A stretch of 64,000 bases of DNA from Acidobacteriaceae bacterium TAA 166 (GTDB taxonomy: Bacteria > Acidobacteriota > Terriglobia > Terriglobales > Acidobacteriaceae): positions 62,001 through 126,000 of the forward strand of contig ATWD01000002.1 of assembly GCA_000421065.1 (NCBI GenBank). The letters are read 5' to 3'. The notes under the pieces were generated by a model. It saw only the letters and a list, made by a program, of their open reading frames with translations, ran no database searches and was not told where the DNA came from. Both the position numbers and the translations under genes were made by a program. This document shows positions 25,743 to 34,780 of this stretch, in pieces. Within the stretch, counting starts at the first letter, position 1. Every line of letters begins with the position of its first letter.

Positions 25743-25817
25743 TGGTGGGCACAGCAGGATTCGAACCTACGACTTCCACCGTGTGAAGGTGGCACTCTAC
25801 CGCTGAGTTATGCGCCC
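25743..25817 (-). tRNA. tRNA-Val(CAC)
   Basis: Reading the minus strand, the 75 bases fold as a full cloverleaf. The acceptor GGGCGCA pairs with TGTGCCC (one G-T), the D stem is ACTC/GAGT, the anticodon stem CCACC/GGTGG with loop TTCACAC (anticodon CAC, valine), and the T stem GTAGG/CCTGC with loop TTCGAAT. Discriminator A and an encoded CCA follow. Its 3' end faces the decayed integrase. Confidence 0.95.
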
Positions 25818-26024
25818 CTGTATGTCTACTCGCTCATTTTAGCATTTTTGCCGCTTGAATCCCAAACCGGTATGGGGGGCCAAAAGAGAACCTTCAGGTG
25901 TCTCGTGAGCTCTCCACTTTGAAGTGGAAAGGGAAGAGGCAGGCCGGCTCCCTGAAAAGATGATGCGGAGTAAAACTCGGCCCGCAGCGGAGATCGTAGT
26001 TGCTATAAAAAACGAGGGAGAAAG

Positions 26025-27701
26025 TCAAGATATCGGTTGAGTACACGTTTTCACGTCAATTGTCTTTACGGAGATTGGAAGGGTTGTGCCTTTGACGAAG
26101 GGCTCCTGAGGAGTCAATTCAAGCATGTGGTCGGCTCCGATCTCGACCTGATGCTCGGCACCGTCAGATACCTGGAACAGGGTTTGATGTCCGCTCGTTA
26201 CGACTGCGATGTTGCCTACTTCCTGCGTGTGGAATTGCAGATGGGCGCAGCCTTGGGGAAGGTACCACCGCATCTTATAAAGCGTTTTGGGCGCCTCATA
26301 ACCGCGACCGTTATAGTTATAGAATTTTTCGGCTGTCTCTGCGGTAAGAAGGATGGCTCCGTTCTCATTCCAATGCGGAACGCTCCGTTTTACAACTAAG
26401 CCTCCACTGGTAGAGAGCTTAATGACGGGGAGAAATCCGGATTGCCAATGAGCAGGAGAATCCACAATTAAATTAGCGCCGCTTTTGCTGACGCGAAGCT
26501 TATCTCCCTGATCCAGCAGCATCGCGCTCGTCACATCCGTCTCCGCTGTATCCGGCAGCACGATGGGTTTGGATGTGTCTTTGATAAAGAGGTATACGTT
26601 GCGTTCTTTGAGGGTGACGTATCCGAAGTTGAGATCGGCGAAGGGAGACGCTGTGGTGCCGTAGATTGCCTCACTGTGTGGGTTGAGCCACGCGCCGATA
26701 CCATGAAGTACATCTGCTTCATACGGCACAACCGAACCGTCACCCTTGGGACCGATGTTCAGAATGTAGTTGCCTCCGCGACTCACGACCTGCACGAGCT
26801 TGAGAATGTTTTCGTGAATCTTTTCTTCGGGGTTCTCTCTCTTCTGCCACGATCGATAGCCCCACGTATCATTGAAGATCGATGCCGGTGTCTGCCAGGG
26901 CTCGTCGATACCGTATCGAGGTACCTCGTTATCTCCCATGACAGTGAAATCGCCTTGATAGTTCCAAACGCGGCCGCTCACCATGGTCTCCGGCTGCAAT
27001 TTGTGCACTGTCATTGCGAAGAGTTCGCTCTGAGCGGGCGTGGGTTTTCCCATATCGAACCAAATCTCGCTGATGGGGCCGTAGCTGCTTAGCAATTCAT
27101 GTAATTGAGCGGCATTAAAGCGGGCATGATCATCGCTGAGTTCATTACTGTTGCCCTCGATGTAATGGTCCATGCCGGGTTCGTGCCAGTCGATGGAGGA
27201 GTAGTAGACGCCAAATGCAATACCGCCCCGTCGACAAGCCTCTGCAAGCTCCTTAATAATATCCCGGTGGTATGGAGTGCCGTCGACGACATTGTATTTG
27301 GTCTGTTTTGTTCCAAACAGATTGAAGCCGTCGTGGTGCTTCGAGGTGATGACGATATACCTCATGCCGGCGGCTTTCGCCAAACTGACAATCGCGTCTG
27401 GATCCCAGCCTTTGGGGTCAAAGTCCTTTGCCGCGGCGGCGTACTCGCTAATAGGGATCGGCGTATTAGCCATAATCTGCTCGCTGTAACCGTTGTCCAC
27501 AGGTTTGCCCTGGTACACGCCACCGAACTCTGAGTACAGTCCGAAGTGGATGAACATGCCAAATTTGCGGTCCTGCCATTGACGAATGGTCTGGGCTGAA
27601 GGTCGAGGCAGAGAGGCCGGAAGTGGTTTGTCTCGCGCTACGGTCGACTGTGACAGGCACGAGATCGAGGAAAGCAGGCATAAGGGAATCAAAAATCTCA
27701 T
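26025..27701 (-). CDS. GH29 alpha-L-fucosidase, exported
   Basis: A 558-residue family GH29 fucosidase. The Sec signal covers residues 1-18 (FLIPLCLLSSISCLS). The TIM barrel is recognised by RKFGMFIHFGLYSEFGGVY (45-63), RYIVITSKHHDGFNLF (114-129), GVYYSSIDWHEP and ISEIWFDMGKP (210-220), whose Asp216 is the expected nucleophile. WGYRSWQ and GGNYILNIGPKGDGSV close the barrel, and a beta domain follows. It removes terminal L-fucose from plant or animal-type glycans outside the cytoplasm. The gene stands alone on its strand, in AT-richer sequence than the first 15 kb. No ribosome site is obvious before its ATG. No fucose catabolic genes are near, so fucose is handled elsewhere or shared. Confidence 0.93.
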   Translation of the reverse strand: MRFLIPLCLLSSISCLSQSTVARDKPLPASLPRPSAQTIRQWQDRKFGMFIHFGLYSEFGGVYQGKPVDNGYSEQIMANTPIPISEYAAAAKDFDPKGWDPDAIVSLAKAAGMRYIVITSKHHDGFNLFGTKQTKYNVVDGTPYHRDIIKELAEACRRGGIAFGVYYSSIDWHEPGMDHYIEGNSNELSDDHARFNAAQLHELLSSYGPISEIWFDMGKPTPAQSELFAMTVHKLQPETMVSGRVWNYQGDFTVMGDNEVPRYGIDEPWQTPASIFNDTWGYRSWQKRENPEEKIHENILKLVQVVSRGGNYILNIGPKGDGSVVPYEADVLHGIGAWLNPHSEAIYGTTASPFADLNFGYVTLKERNVYLFIKDTSKPIVLPDTAETDVTSAMLLDQGDKLRVSKSGANLIVDSPAHWQSGFLPVIKLSTSGGLVVKRSVPHWNENGAILLTAETAEKFYNYNGRGYEAPKTLYKMRWYLPQGCAHLQFHTQEVGNIAVVTSGHQTLFQVSDGAEHQVEIGADHMLELTPQEPFVKGTTLPISVKTIDVKTCTQPIS

Positions 27702-28628
27702 AAAAGGAAGAATACAGGCGCGAAAACATATATCAGAGCTTCTGTCTGCTTAATCTGAGATCGATAAATGATCGCTTCCTCCACTGGGGAAGCCATGGAG
27801 TTACAAAGCCTAAGATCAGAGAGGGAAGGCCCGGTGGTGCTCAGTGAATTATCTGTATGGAGCGCGTTCATAAAAATAATCCGAAGAGTTGTCCATAACG
27901 AGTATTTCTATCAATGCGGACCGCGATCCTTCGCTGCCGAGGGAAAAGAAAGTTATCAGAACGATTTGAGCAGGAATGTAATCTGCCAAAGTGGCGGCGG
28001 TCAGTGACCAAGCCCATTTGGGGAATCTGTGCATTGGGAAAGCCATATCGTACTTGGAGATGCAGGCCGTCATGAAAGCTCCCATATCGCTTCAATGCGT
28101 ACAGAGTATTTAGTAATCTAAGACATAAACGAGGAAATAAGGAACAGAGGGCATGGTTCCACTAAAACGCGATGCCGACCCTCAAACTTTGGAGATCCGT
28201 CGCTTTTTAAACGGTCTGAAGTTTACGAAGCTATAACAAATGCGATTCGTAGCCGTCTACGGACATATGTCCTATTTGTTGATGAAGTTATCTCATATTA
28301 AAGCAGATTCCGTCGAGTTAGATCTGCAATATAGAAAAAATGATTAAGTAGGACATTCATCCTATACTGCTGGCGAATAAATGATGTTGAATCGGGAGCA
28401 CATTCAGCATCACTGCTAAAAGAGAGCGGCTAGATTCCCAGTTCAGTGCATCACGGCATTATTCATTCAGCTTTTCATGCTCGTGGTGTGGTTATTCTCC
28501 TTCCGCTTTGCTGGCGGTGAAATCTGATGAAAAAGATATCCAGAAAATCCTTGCCGATTTTCTGGCTGGCAGGCACCTCGTCGTGCTAAAGCTACTTCTT
28601 AAAAAAATAGATTGAGGATTTTAACGTC
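27702..28628. other. 927-base gene-free stretch between divergent genes, with a repeated motif
   Basis: No open frame here looks like a gene: short frames at 27768-28095 lack ribosome sites and any recognisable pattern. The stretch is AT-rich and must hold promoters for the fucosidase (left) and gamma-glutamyltransferase (right). Two related dyads lie 90 bases apart: GGACATATGTCCTAT (28261-28275, perfect core palindrome) and GGACATTCATCCTAT (28351-28365). They could be operator sites for the downstream unit. Confidence 0.4.
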
Positions 28629-30407
28629 ATGATCTTTGGCCGCCGTCCCATATTTTCTTCTATTGCTTTTCTTGGTATTGCAGTATTGATGGCGCACGCT
28701 CAGTTCAGCACCGCGCCTGTCGAAGGAGCGCCTGTATCGAATGCATCAGGTGGTTTTGTTCGCGATTCGCGAAGACATCCTCATGAACCTTCTCGTGACA
28801 ACGCATTTTCGATGACAATAAATAAGTATGGAATTGCAGCGACCTTGCAGACGCTTGCTTCCCAAGCTAGCGCCTCCATTCTCGCACGCGGAGGGAATGC
28901 CGTGGATGCAGCGATCGCTGCGAATGCAGCGGTGGGTGTCATTGAGCCTATGATGAATGGCATCGGCGGAGATCTGTTTGCCCTTGTTTGGGATCCTAAG
29001 GAAAAGAAGATCTATGCTTTGAATGCCAGTGGGTGGTCGCCCAAGGGAGAGACCATAGAGGCAATGAGAGGTAAAGGCATAACTAAGATGAGCGGTAGTA
29101 GCATCTATGCGGTTACCGTGCCGGGGGCAGTCGCCGGGTGGGAGGCTCTTCACAAAAAGTTTGGTAAATTACCGCTGTCGGTCGATCTCGCACCAGCGAT
29201 TGCCTTGGCTGCGAATGGCTTTCCGGTCACAGAGACCGACTCCGCCAACTGGAATCAATATGGAATGCCCTATGAAGATAGGCCTGCGTTTGCCTCAGTA
29301 TTTCTTCCAAATGGAACTTATCCCAAGGTTGGGCAAATGTTTCGTAATCCAGATATTGCCGACAGTCTTCGCATGATAGGAGAGAAGGGTGCGGATGCCT
29401 TCTACAGGGGACCCATTGCCAATGCAATTCTGAAGATCTCCAATGAGAATAATGGTTTTATGAGTAAGGAGGATCTGGCGGATTACAAGCCAGAGTGGGT
29501 TGAGCCCGTATCGACAACTTATCACGGCTGGCGCATTTTTGAGACGCCACCTAACACGCAGGGAATTGCCGCGCTATCTATGCTGAATGTGATGGAGTTG
29601 TATCCTCTACGGGATTGGGGACATGATTCCGTCAAAACTCTGCACATTGAGATGGAGGCCAAGGCGTTGGCTTATGCCGACATGCTGCACTATGTCGGCG
29701 ATCCACGAATAGAGGATGTTCCGACAAAAAAACTAATCTCCAAGGAATTAGCGAGAGAGCGAGCTAAGGGAATTACCGATAAAGCAAATTGCAAAGTCTT
29801 GCCGTCTGCGCGGGAGGAACAATTGGATAAGTTACAAAGCGATACGACTTATCTGGCTACGGTAGATCGTGATGGTATGGTCGTCTCTTTCATTCAGTCT
29901 AATGCCGGCAACTTTGGTTCCGGACTTGTTCCTGAGCATACGGGGTTTGTTCTTCAGAACCGGGGAAGTGGATTTTATATGGAGCCAGGTCAGCCAAACT
30001 CACTTGCTGGCCACAAGCGTCCACTCCATACGATTATTCCAGCCATGATGCAGAAAGACGCTATGACGATTGGCTTTGGAATTATGTCAGGATTCAATCA
30101 GGCTCAGGCCCATGCACAGTTTGTCGCCAATATCGTCGATTTCGACATGAATATCCAGGCAGCAATGGACGCCGCGAGGTTCAACAAAGGAAATTCGGGC
30201 TGTAGCGTGAATATTGAAGATGGATACCCGAAAGAGGTCTTTGAGGGGCTTGCATCGCGAGGACATCAGGTGAATGTGGTGCCCCGGTATTCCCTGGTTA
30301 TGGGGCGTGGCAACGTTGCGATGCATGATGATGCGTTGGGAGTGAACTTTGGTGCTTCGGATCCTCGGGCTGATGGTCAGGCCGTTCCGGAGCAACCTCC
30401 TTACTAG
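28629..30407 (+). CDS. ggt: Gamma-glutamyltransferase, exported
   Basis: A 592-residue gamma-glutamyltransferase/glutathione hydrolase precursor of the Ntn-hydrolase class. A Sec signal is at ~10-24 (SSIAFLGIAVLMAHA). The large subunit carries ILARGGNAVDAAIAANAAVG (~84-103), GIGGDLFALVW and VPGAVAGWEALHKKFGKLPL. Self-cleavage should occur before Thr406 in QSDTTYLATVDRDGMV, leaving this Thr as the N-terminal nucleophile of the small subunit. NFGSGLVPEHTGFVLQNRG and HTIIPAMM follow. It cleaves gamma-glutamyl bonds in the periplasm. The gene lies 69 bases before Oar receptor 3 on the same strand, so it may open that transcript. Its role beside a PQQ oxidation set is unclear; substrates other than glutathione are possible. 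Confidence 0.92.
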   Translation: MIFGRRPIFSSIAFLGIAVLMAHAQFSTAPVEGAPVSNASGGFVRDSRRHPHEPSRDNAFSMTINKYGIAATLQTLASQASASILARGGNAVDAAIAANAAVGVIEPMMNGIGGDLFALVWDPKEKKIYALNASGWSPKGETIEAMRGKGITKMSGSSIYAVTVPGAVAGWEALHKKFGKLPLSVDLAPAIALAANGFPVTETDSANWNQYGMPYEDRPAFASVFLPNGTYPKVGQMFRNPDIADSLRMIGEKGADAFYRGPIANAILKISNENNGFMSKEDLADYKPEWVEPVSTTYHGWRIFETPPNTQGIAALSMLNVMELYPLRDWGHDSVKTLHIEMEAKALAYADMLHYVGDPRIEDVPTKKLISKELARERAKGITDKANCKVLPSAREEQLDKLQSDTTYLATVDRDGMVVSFIQSNAGNFGSGLVPEHTGFVLQNRGSGFYMEPGQPNSLAGHKRPLHTIIPAMMQKDAMTIGFGIMSGFNQAQAHAQFVANIVDFDMNIQAAMDAARFNKGNSGCSVNIEDGYPKEVFEGLASRGHQVNVVPRYSLVMGRGNVAMHDDALGVNFGASDPRADGQAVPEQPPY

Positions 30408-30476
30408 GCGCTATGTAGTTTTATTTTTCAATTTATAGCTCGATAATTTCGTGATATTTATCCGAGGAGATTTTGA

Positions 30477-33400
30477 ATGGTCCGGATTCGTGTCTGCGTA
30501 GCTCTTTTGTTGTCTTTTTTCGGTGTTCATTTTCTTGTAGCGCAAACGATCACCAGCAGTGTCAACGGAACCATTACGGATGCAGGAAGGGCGGTCGTCT
30601 CAGACGCTAGGATAACGGTGACAAATGTTGCGACGAATGTTTCGACCTCCGCAACGACGAATGCATCGGGCGTCTATAACATTCGGTTTCTTCAAGTGGG
30701 AACCTATATTTTGACGGTGGATGCTCCAGGATTTTCTCAGCAGCGTTCAAAGCCATTTACGTTAGAAGCGGGGCAAGATGCCAAGCTGGACACCCAACTC
30801 TCCGTTCAGGGTATGACTGCTTCGGTTGACGTGAGCTCGGAGCTAGTTCCATTGCTCAACACCGAAAATGCACAACTGGCAACGACGCTCGATAAGACGG
30901 CTATTGATGCTGTTCCGATGGTGGGACGTAACTTTGTTCAATTAACTCTGTTTGTGCCCGGAGCAGTAAGTACAACTCCCGCTGGCTTTGCCGGAAACTC
31001 GGCGATTGGGGTGGGAAGCCAACAAGTCTCTGTAAATGGTAATCGAGAGCAGTCCAATAATTATTTGCTAGACGGGATCGAGATCAACGAAACACTTAAT
31101 AATGGTGTCGGGTATAACCCAAGCCCCGATGCGCTCGACCAGGTGCAGGTGGTCTCAGCAAACGCGCAGGCAGAGTATGGAAACGTAAACGGAGGGGCTG
31201 TGATCGCTCTTACAAGGAGTGGCACGAATAGCCTGCACGGGAGCGCATTCTACTTCCTTTCGGATGGCCTGATGGATGCGAATACTTGGGCAAATAAGCA
31301 TAACCCCACAGTCCTTCCCAGACAACCTTACACACAGCCTATCTTTGGTGGAACTTTGGGTGGCCGAATTCTTAAAGACAAACTCTTCTTTTTTGTTGAT
31401 TATGAAGGCGGACGTTATCACCAGGGAGGCGTTGGGACTGCCAGTGTAGCCACGGAAAGGATGCGTCAGGGAGATTTTTCGGAGCTACTCAGTCCTTCAA
31501 TCATGTGCCCGTCTACTGGACCTTGTACCGGAAAGAATCTCATTCAGCTTTATGATTCTTCTACTACAGCCTATACGCCATATGTAGGCAATTTGAATGT
31601 TCCGATTCTCAATCCTGTTGCTCGATACCTATACGCACATCCTGAAGTTTATCCTTTGCCAAACAGGGCACCCACCGCAGGCACTCCTGCTATGAATAAT
31701 TATTCGGCACCACAGAAAAACCGGCGTCAGAACGATCAAGGAGACATCAAGATCGATTGGAAGATTGCTAATAGCGATAGTCTTTCAGTTCGATACTCTC
31801 AGAGCGACAATGTCGTTACGACAACTCCTGTGCTTGCGATTAGCTTCCCGGTTTCTCCCCAAAACCCCGTAAAGGGGATTGCGATCAATGAAATTCACAC
31901 CTTCAATTCCTCATTGGTTAATGAGTTTCGGGCTGGCTTTACAAGAGTTCATATGCTCGGCGGACTTACTACAGATCCCACAGGTGCTTTTGGCATGTCT
32001 GGCAATACGATTGTGGGCATCGGAGCTCCTCAAACGCTAAATGGATTCTCGGGACAGGTGTTTTCGCCTCCCAGCACAACGGGTTTGACGACACCGAATG
32101 GTAGTGACCTCACCACCTTTGGAAATGCCGGAACAGCAACGAACTATGCCGACAATACCTTCACCTATGCGGATAATCTAACGTATTTGCATGATCATCA
32201 TAGCTTTAAATTCGGAGCACAATTTATTCGATACCAGCAGAATAGTCTTTATCCCGGAAATGACGGGTTGCTAGGTCAGTTTGTCTATACGGGCAACTAC
32301 ACCTCAAACCCGAATAGCGGTCTGATTAATAATACTCAAGGCTATTCTTTGGCGGATTTCAATTTGGATCGTGTAGCTTATGCAGGTACTGGAAATGCAA
32401 GCGGTCCATTGGGACCTACTGGTCAGCGACAATGGAGGAATGCCTATTTTGCCCAGGATGATTGGAAGATTACTCCTACGTTTACGGCCAATCTAGGTAT
32501 TCGTTATGAATTTGATCAGCCGATGTACGAGGTAAATAATAAGCAGGCAAACATTAACATGATCACCGGGCAACTGGTATATGCCGGTGTAAACGGCGTT
32601 AGCCGAGCCACCGTCAATCCCTACTACGCTAGCTTCATGCCTCGCATCGGCTTCGCGTATTCTGTAACGCCGCGATTGGTGGTGCGTGGTGGATACGGAA
32701 TCCAAAACTATATGGAAGGTACAGGAGCGAATCGACGAATTACGATTAATCCCCCCTTTCAAACGCCCTATTTTGCGGTAGGGTCTGTGCCGAGTGGAAG
32801 TGGGACAGGGCAGTTCTTTCGTGTAGAAGATGGATTTACCAATCCCGCATCTCCTACTCCCTCGTTGTCTTTGAATGCGTGGGCTATGAATATTCGTCCA
32901 GCTTTTATCTCAGAGTACAGCCTTACGACGGAGTATCAATTCAGCAATGCGACGTCACTCACGTTAGGGTATGTCGGAGAGGCGGGACAGCACCTGGTCA
33001 ATCATGGCTCAGCAAACCAGCTACGCCAGCCCTGTGTGATTGGCGGGCAGGTACAGTCGAATCCCAATAGCGCAACTTGCGCAAACGTAGATCCAGCTCC
33101 TTACAAGGCGTTGGTCGGGCAGGCGGGATCGATCGTAATCACAACCTCTGATGCCATGATGAACTATAACGCACTTCAGATGACACTCCGCCAACGTGCC
33201 TGGCACGGGCTCTCCGGTACTTTTAACTATGCCTATGCCCGCGCGATGACCAACGCTGTGGGTTTCTACGGGTCAACTCAAATTGCGAATGCCAATAACT
33301 ATAACCAGGACTACTACAATAATCATGCGGAGTACGGTCCGACAAGTCAGGATGTCCGGCATAACGTGAACGGTGTGCTAAGCTACGAGCTTCCTTTGGG

Positions 33401-33947
33401 GCGCGGACGGTTGATCGGTGGGGATATGAATCGGATTTTAGACGAGGTCGTGGGCGGCTGGAAGGTTGGATTTACAGCCGTTGCCTATAGTGGATTTCCG
33501 GTCACGATCAATAACAGCGTAAATAACGCCTATACCAGTAACAAAGTTCAGCGGGCAGATCACTTCCGTTCACTTAAGATCACGAATCGAAGCGTCGATC
33601 GCTGGTTCGGAACCGATGAATCCGCGACGTCCTGTACCGCCCGGAGTGCTTCGGATAGGGATAATGGTATATGCGCTTATGGCAGTCCTCTTGACGGCAC
33701 CTATGGAAATGCGAGGGTGGGTTCTGAGCGAGCACCTGGCTATCAACAGTACGATGCGACCGCTTCAAAGGAGTTTACGATCTGGCATGAACAGAAGCTG
33801 AGTTTTCGGGCGGACGCATCGAATGTATTCAATCTTACCTCTCTTAGTAATCCGAATAATACGGCTCAGAGTTCTACCTTCGGGCGCATTACGACTTCAC
33901 GATCGGGACCCCGGCGCTTGCAATTGGCGTTGAGGTATATCTTTTGA
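30477..33947 (+). CDS. Oar-like TonB-dependent receptor 3
   Basis: A 1156-residue outer-membrane receptor with the same plan as the other two: signal peptide (VCVALLLSFFGVHFLVA), carboxypeptidase-regulatory domain (ITSSVNGTITDAGRAVVSDA ... YNIRFLQVGTYILTVDAPGF), plug (AVPMVGRNFVQLTLFVPGA-like, SVNGNREQSNNYLLDGIEIN, NAQAEYGNVNGGAVIALTRS) and barrel ending in LALRYIF. GAGGAG is 8-13 bases before the ATG. Its stop lies inside or just before the cytochrome gene, and the next three genes follow with little or no gap, so this receptor probably supplies the substrate for the periplasmic oxidation system coded behind it. The sequence is noticeably AT-richer than the first 15 kb, which may reflect a different origin. 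Confidence 0.92.
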   Translation: MVRIRVCVALLLSFFGVHFLVAQTITSSVNGTITDAGRAVVSDARITVTNVATNVSTSATTNASGVYNIRFLQVGTYILTVDAPGFSQQRSKPFTLEAGQDAKLDTQLSVQGMTASVDVSSELVPLLNTENAQLATTLDKTAIDAVPMVGRNFVQLTLFVPGAVSTTPAGFAGNSAIGVGSQQVSVNGNREQSNNYLLDGIEINETLNNGVGYNPSPDALDQVQVVSANAQAEYGNVNGGAVIALTRSGTNSLHGSAFYFLSDGLMDANTWANKHNPTVLPRQPYTQPIFGGTLGGRILKDKLFFFVDYEGGRYHQGGVGTASVATERMRQGDFSELLSPSIMCPSTGPCTGKNLIQLYDSSTTAYTPYVGNLNVPILNPVARYLYAHPEVYPLPNRAPTAGTPAMNNYSAPQKNRRQNDQGDIKIDWKIANSDSLSVRYSQSDNVVTTTPVLAISFPVSPQNPVKGIAINEIHTFNSSLVNEFRAGFTRVHMLGGLTTDPTGAFGMSGNTIVGIGAPQTLNGFSGQVFSPPSTTGLTTPNGSDLTTFGNAGTATNYADNTFTYADNLTYLHDHHSFKFGAQFIRYQQNSLYPGNDGLLGQFVYTGNYTSNPNSGLINNTQGYSLADFNLDRVAYAGTGNASGPLGPTGQRQWRNAYFAQDDWKITPTFTANLGIRYEFDQPMYEVNNKQANINMITGQLVYAGVNGVSRATVNPYYASFMPRIGFAYSVTPRLVVRGGYGIQNYMEGTGANRRITINPPFQTPYFAVGSVPSGSGTGQFFRVEDGFTNPASPTPSLSLNAWAMNIRPAFISEYSLTTEYQFSNATSLTLGYVGEAGQHLVNHGSANQLRQPCVIGGQVQSNPNSATCANVDPAPYKALVGQAGSIVITTSDAMMNYNALQMTLRQRAWHGLSGTFNYAYARAMTNAVGFYGSTQIANANNYNQDYYNNHAEYGPTSQDVRHNVNGVLSYELPLGRGRLIGGDMNRILDEVVGGWKVGFTAVAYSGFPVTINNSVNNAYTSNKVQRADHFRSLKITNRSVDRWFGTDESATSCTARSASDRDNGICAYGSPLDGTYGNARVGSERAPGYQQYDATASKEFTIWHEQKLSFRADASNVFNLTSLSNPNNTAQSSTFGRITTSRSGPRRLQLALRYIF

Positions 33948-33973
33948 AGGTGGATCCCTTTGGAGGAGTGTTT

Positions 33974-34780
33974 TTGACTCGCAGCATTTTATCCACTGGT
34001 CTGTTGCTCGCGACGGCATTCCTGCCGATGTGCGCTCAGTCTCCGTCTGCAACTCCAGCGCAGACGAATGATCCAGGGGCAATAAATTTTTCTACCAACT
34101 GTTCGGGGTGTCATGGTTCCGATGGAAGAGGAGGAGAGCGGGCGCCAAACATTGCGACCGCACGGAACATTGTCTCTTTGTCGGATGTCGATCTGGTCTC
34201 AATCGTCAATAAAGGTGTACCTGGAACGGGGATGCCTTCGTTTGGTTTTCTTGGAGAGCAGGGTGTAAAGGATGTGGTTGCGCATCTTCGTAGTTTGCAA
34301 GGTAAAACATCAACCATGAAGGCGAGTGGAGACGCGGCGGAGGGTCGCACTCTCTTTTTTGGGTGGGCGGAGTGTTCTCAGTGTCACATGGTCAAAGGAG
34401 AAGGTGGTTATATCGGAGCAGATCTGAGCGATTATGCCAGCGGGCTATCTCTGGAAGAGATCCTGCGCGCAATTACAGATCCTGATGCTTCACTGAGTTC
34501 GAACTCTACCGTAGTGGAGTTGCGCTTGCCCGATGGAAGACATATCGACGGAATCGCACGCGCTGAAGATAATTTCGATATCACCCTTCAAATGAAGGAT
34601 GGCCGTTGGCTCACCTTTAATAAGGCTAAGCTTGTCGACATAACCCATACCGGGCATTCGTTTCATCCTCGTGACTACGGCACCCGGCTTTCGGCGAAGG
34701 AGTTGGATGATCTTATCAGTTACCTTGTGGTCTCTGCCGCGAATGTTCCTGCCAGGCATCAAAGGCGGAGGGGACATTGA
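33974..34780 (+). CDS. Diheme cytochrome c, exported
   Basis: A ~268-residue periplasmic electron carrier. I start it at TTG 33974 because GGAGGAG (33962-33968) sits 5 bases upstream; the longer frame from TTG 33944 would overlap the receptor stop. The signal is TRSILSTGLLLATAFLPMCA. The first c-type domain has CSGCHGSDGRGGERAPN (heme Cys43, Cys46, His47) and GMPSFGFL with the probable Met ligand. The second has ECSQCHMVKGEGGYIGADLS (134-138) and resembles the heme domain seen with PQQ and sorbosone dehydrogenases. Its stop overlaps the start of the next gene (TTGA). It is the likely electron acceptor of the PQQ dehydrogenase two genes downstream, which has no heme domain of its own. Confidence 0.88.
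   Translation: MTRSILSTGLLLATAFLPMCAQSPSATPAQTNDPGAINFSTNCSGCHGSDGRGGERAPNIATARNIVSLSDVDLVSIVNKGVPGTGMPSFGFLGEQGVKDVVAHLRSLQGKTSTMKASGDAAEGRTLFFGWAECSQCHMVKGEGGYIGADLSDYASGLSLEEILRAITDPDASLSSNSTVVELRLPDGRHIDGIARAEDNFDITLQMKDGRWLTFNKAKLVDITHTGHSFHPRDYGTRLSAKELDDLISYLVVSAANVPARHQRRRGH

Larger units (their letters stand above)
24893..26024. other. Gene-poor stretch around tRNA-Val with integrase remnant
   Basis: This 1.1-kb stretch has no intact protein gene. It holds, in order, the receptor 2 terminator (24914), an isolated hairpin (25098-25127) flanked by TGTCCTAGA direct repeats, a decayed tyrosine integrase (25371-25586), tRNA-Val (25743-25817, minus strand) and a short hairpin TCCACTT/AAGTGGA (25914-25929). 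The stretch 25130-25370 may contain more integrase debris, but I cannot align it by eye. Confidence 0.6.

Noticed and set aside
27768..28095. Small overlapping open frames (75-79 codons)
   Set aside because: No ribosome sites, no recognisable pattern, and the two strands are equally open.
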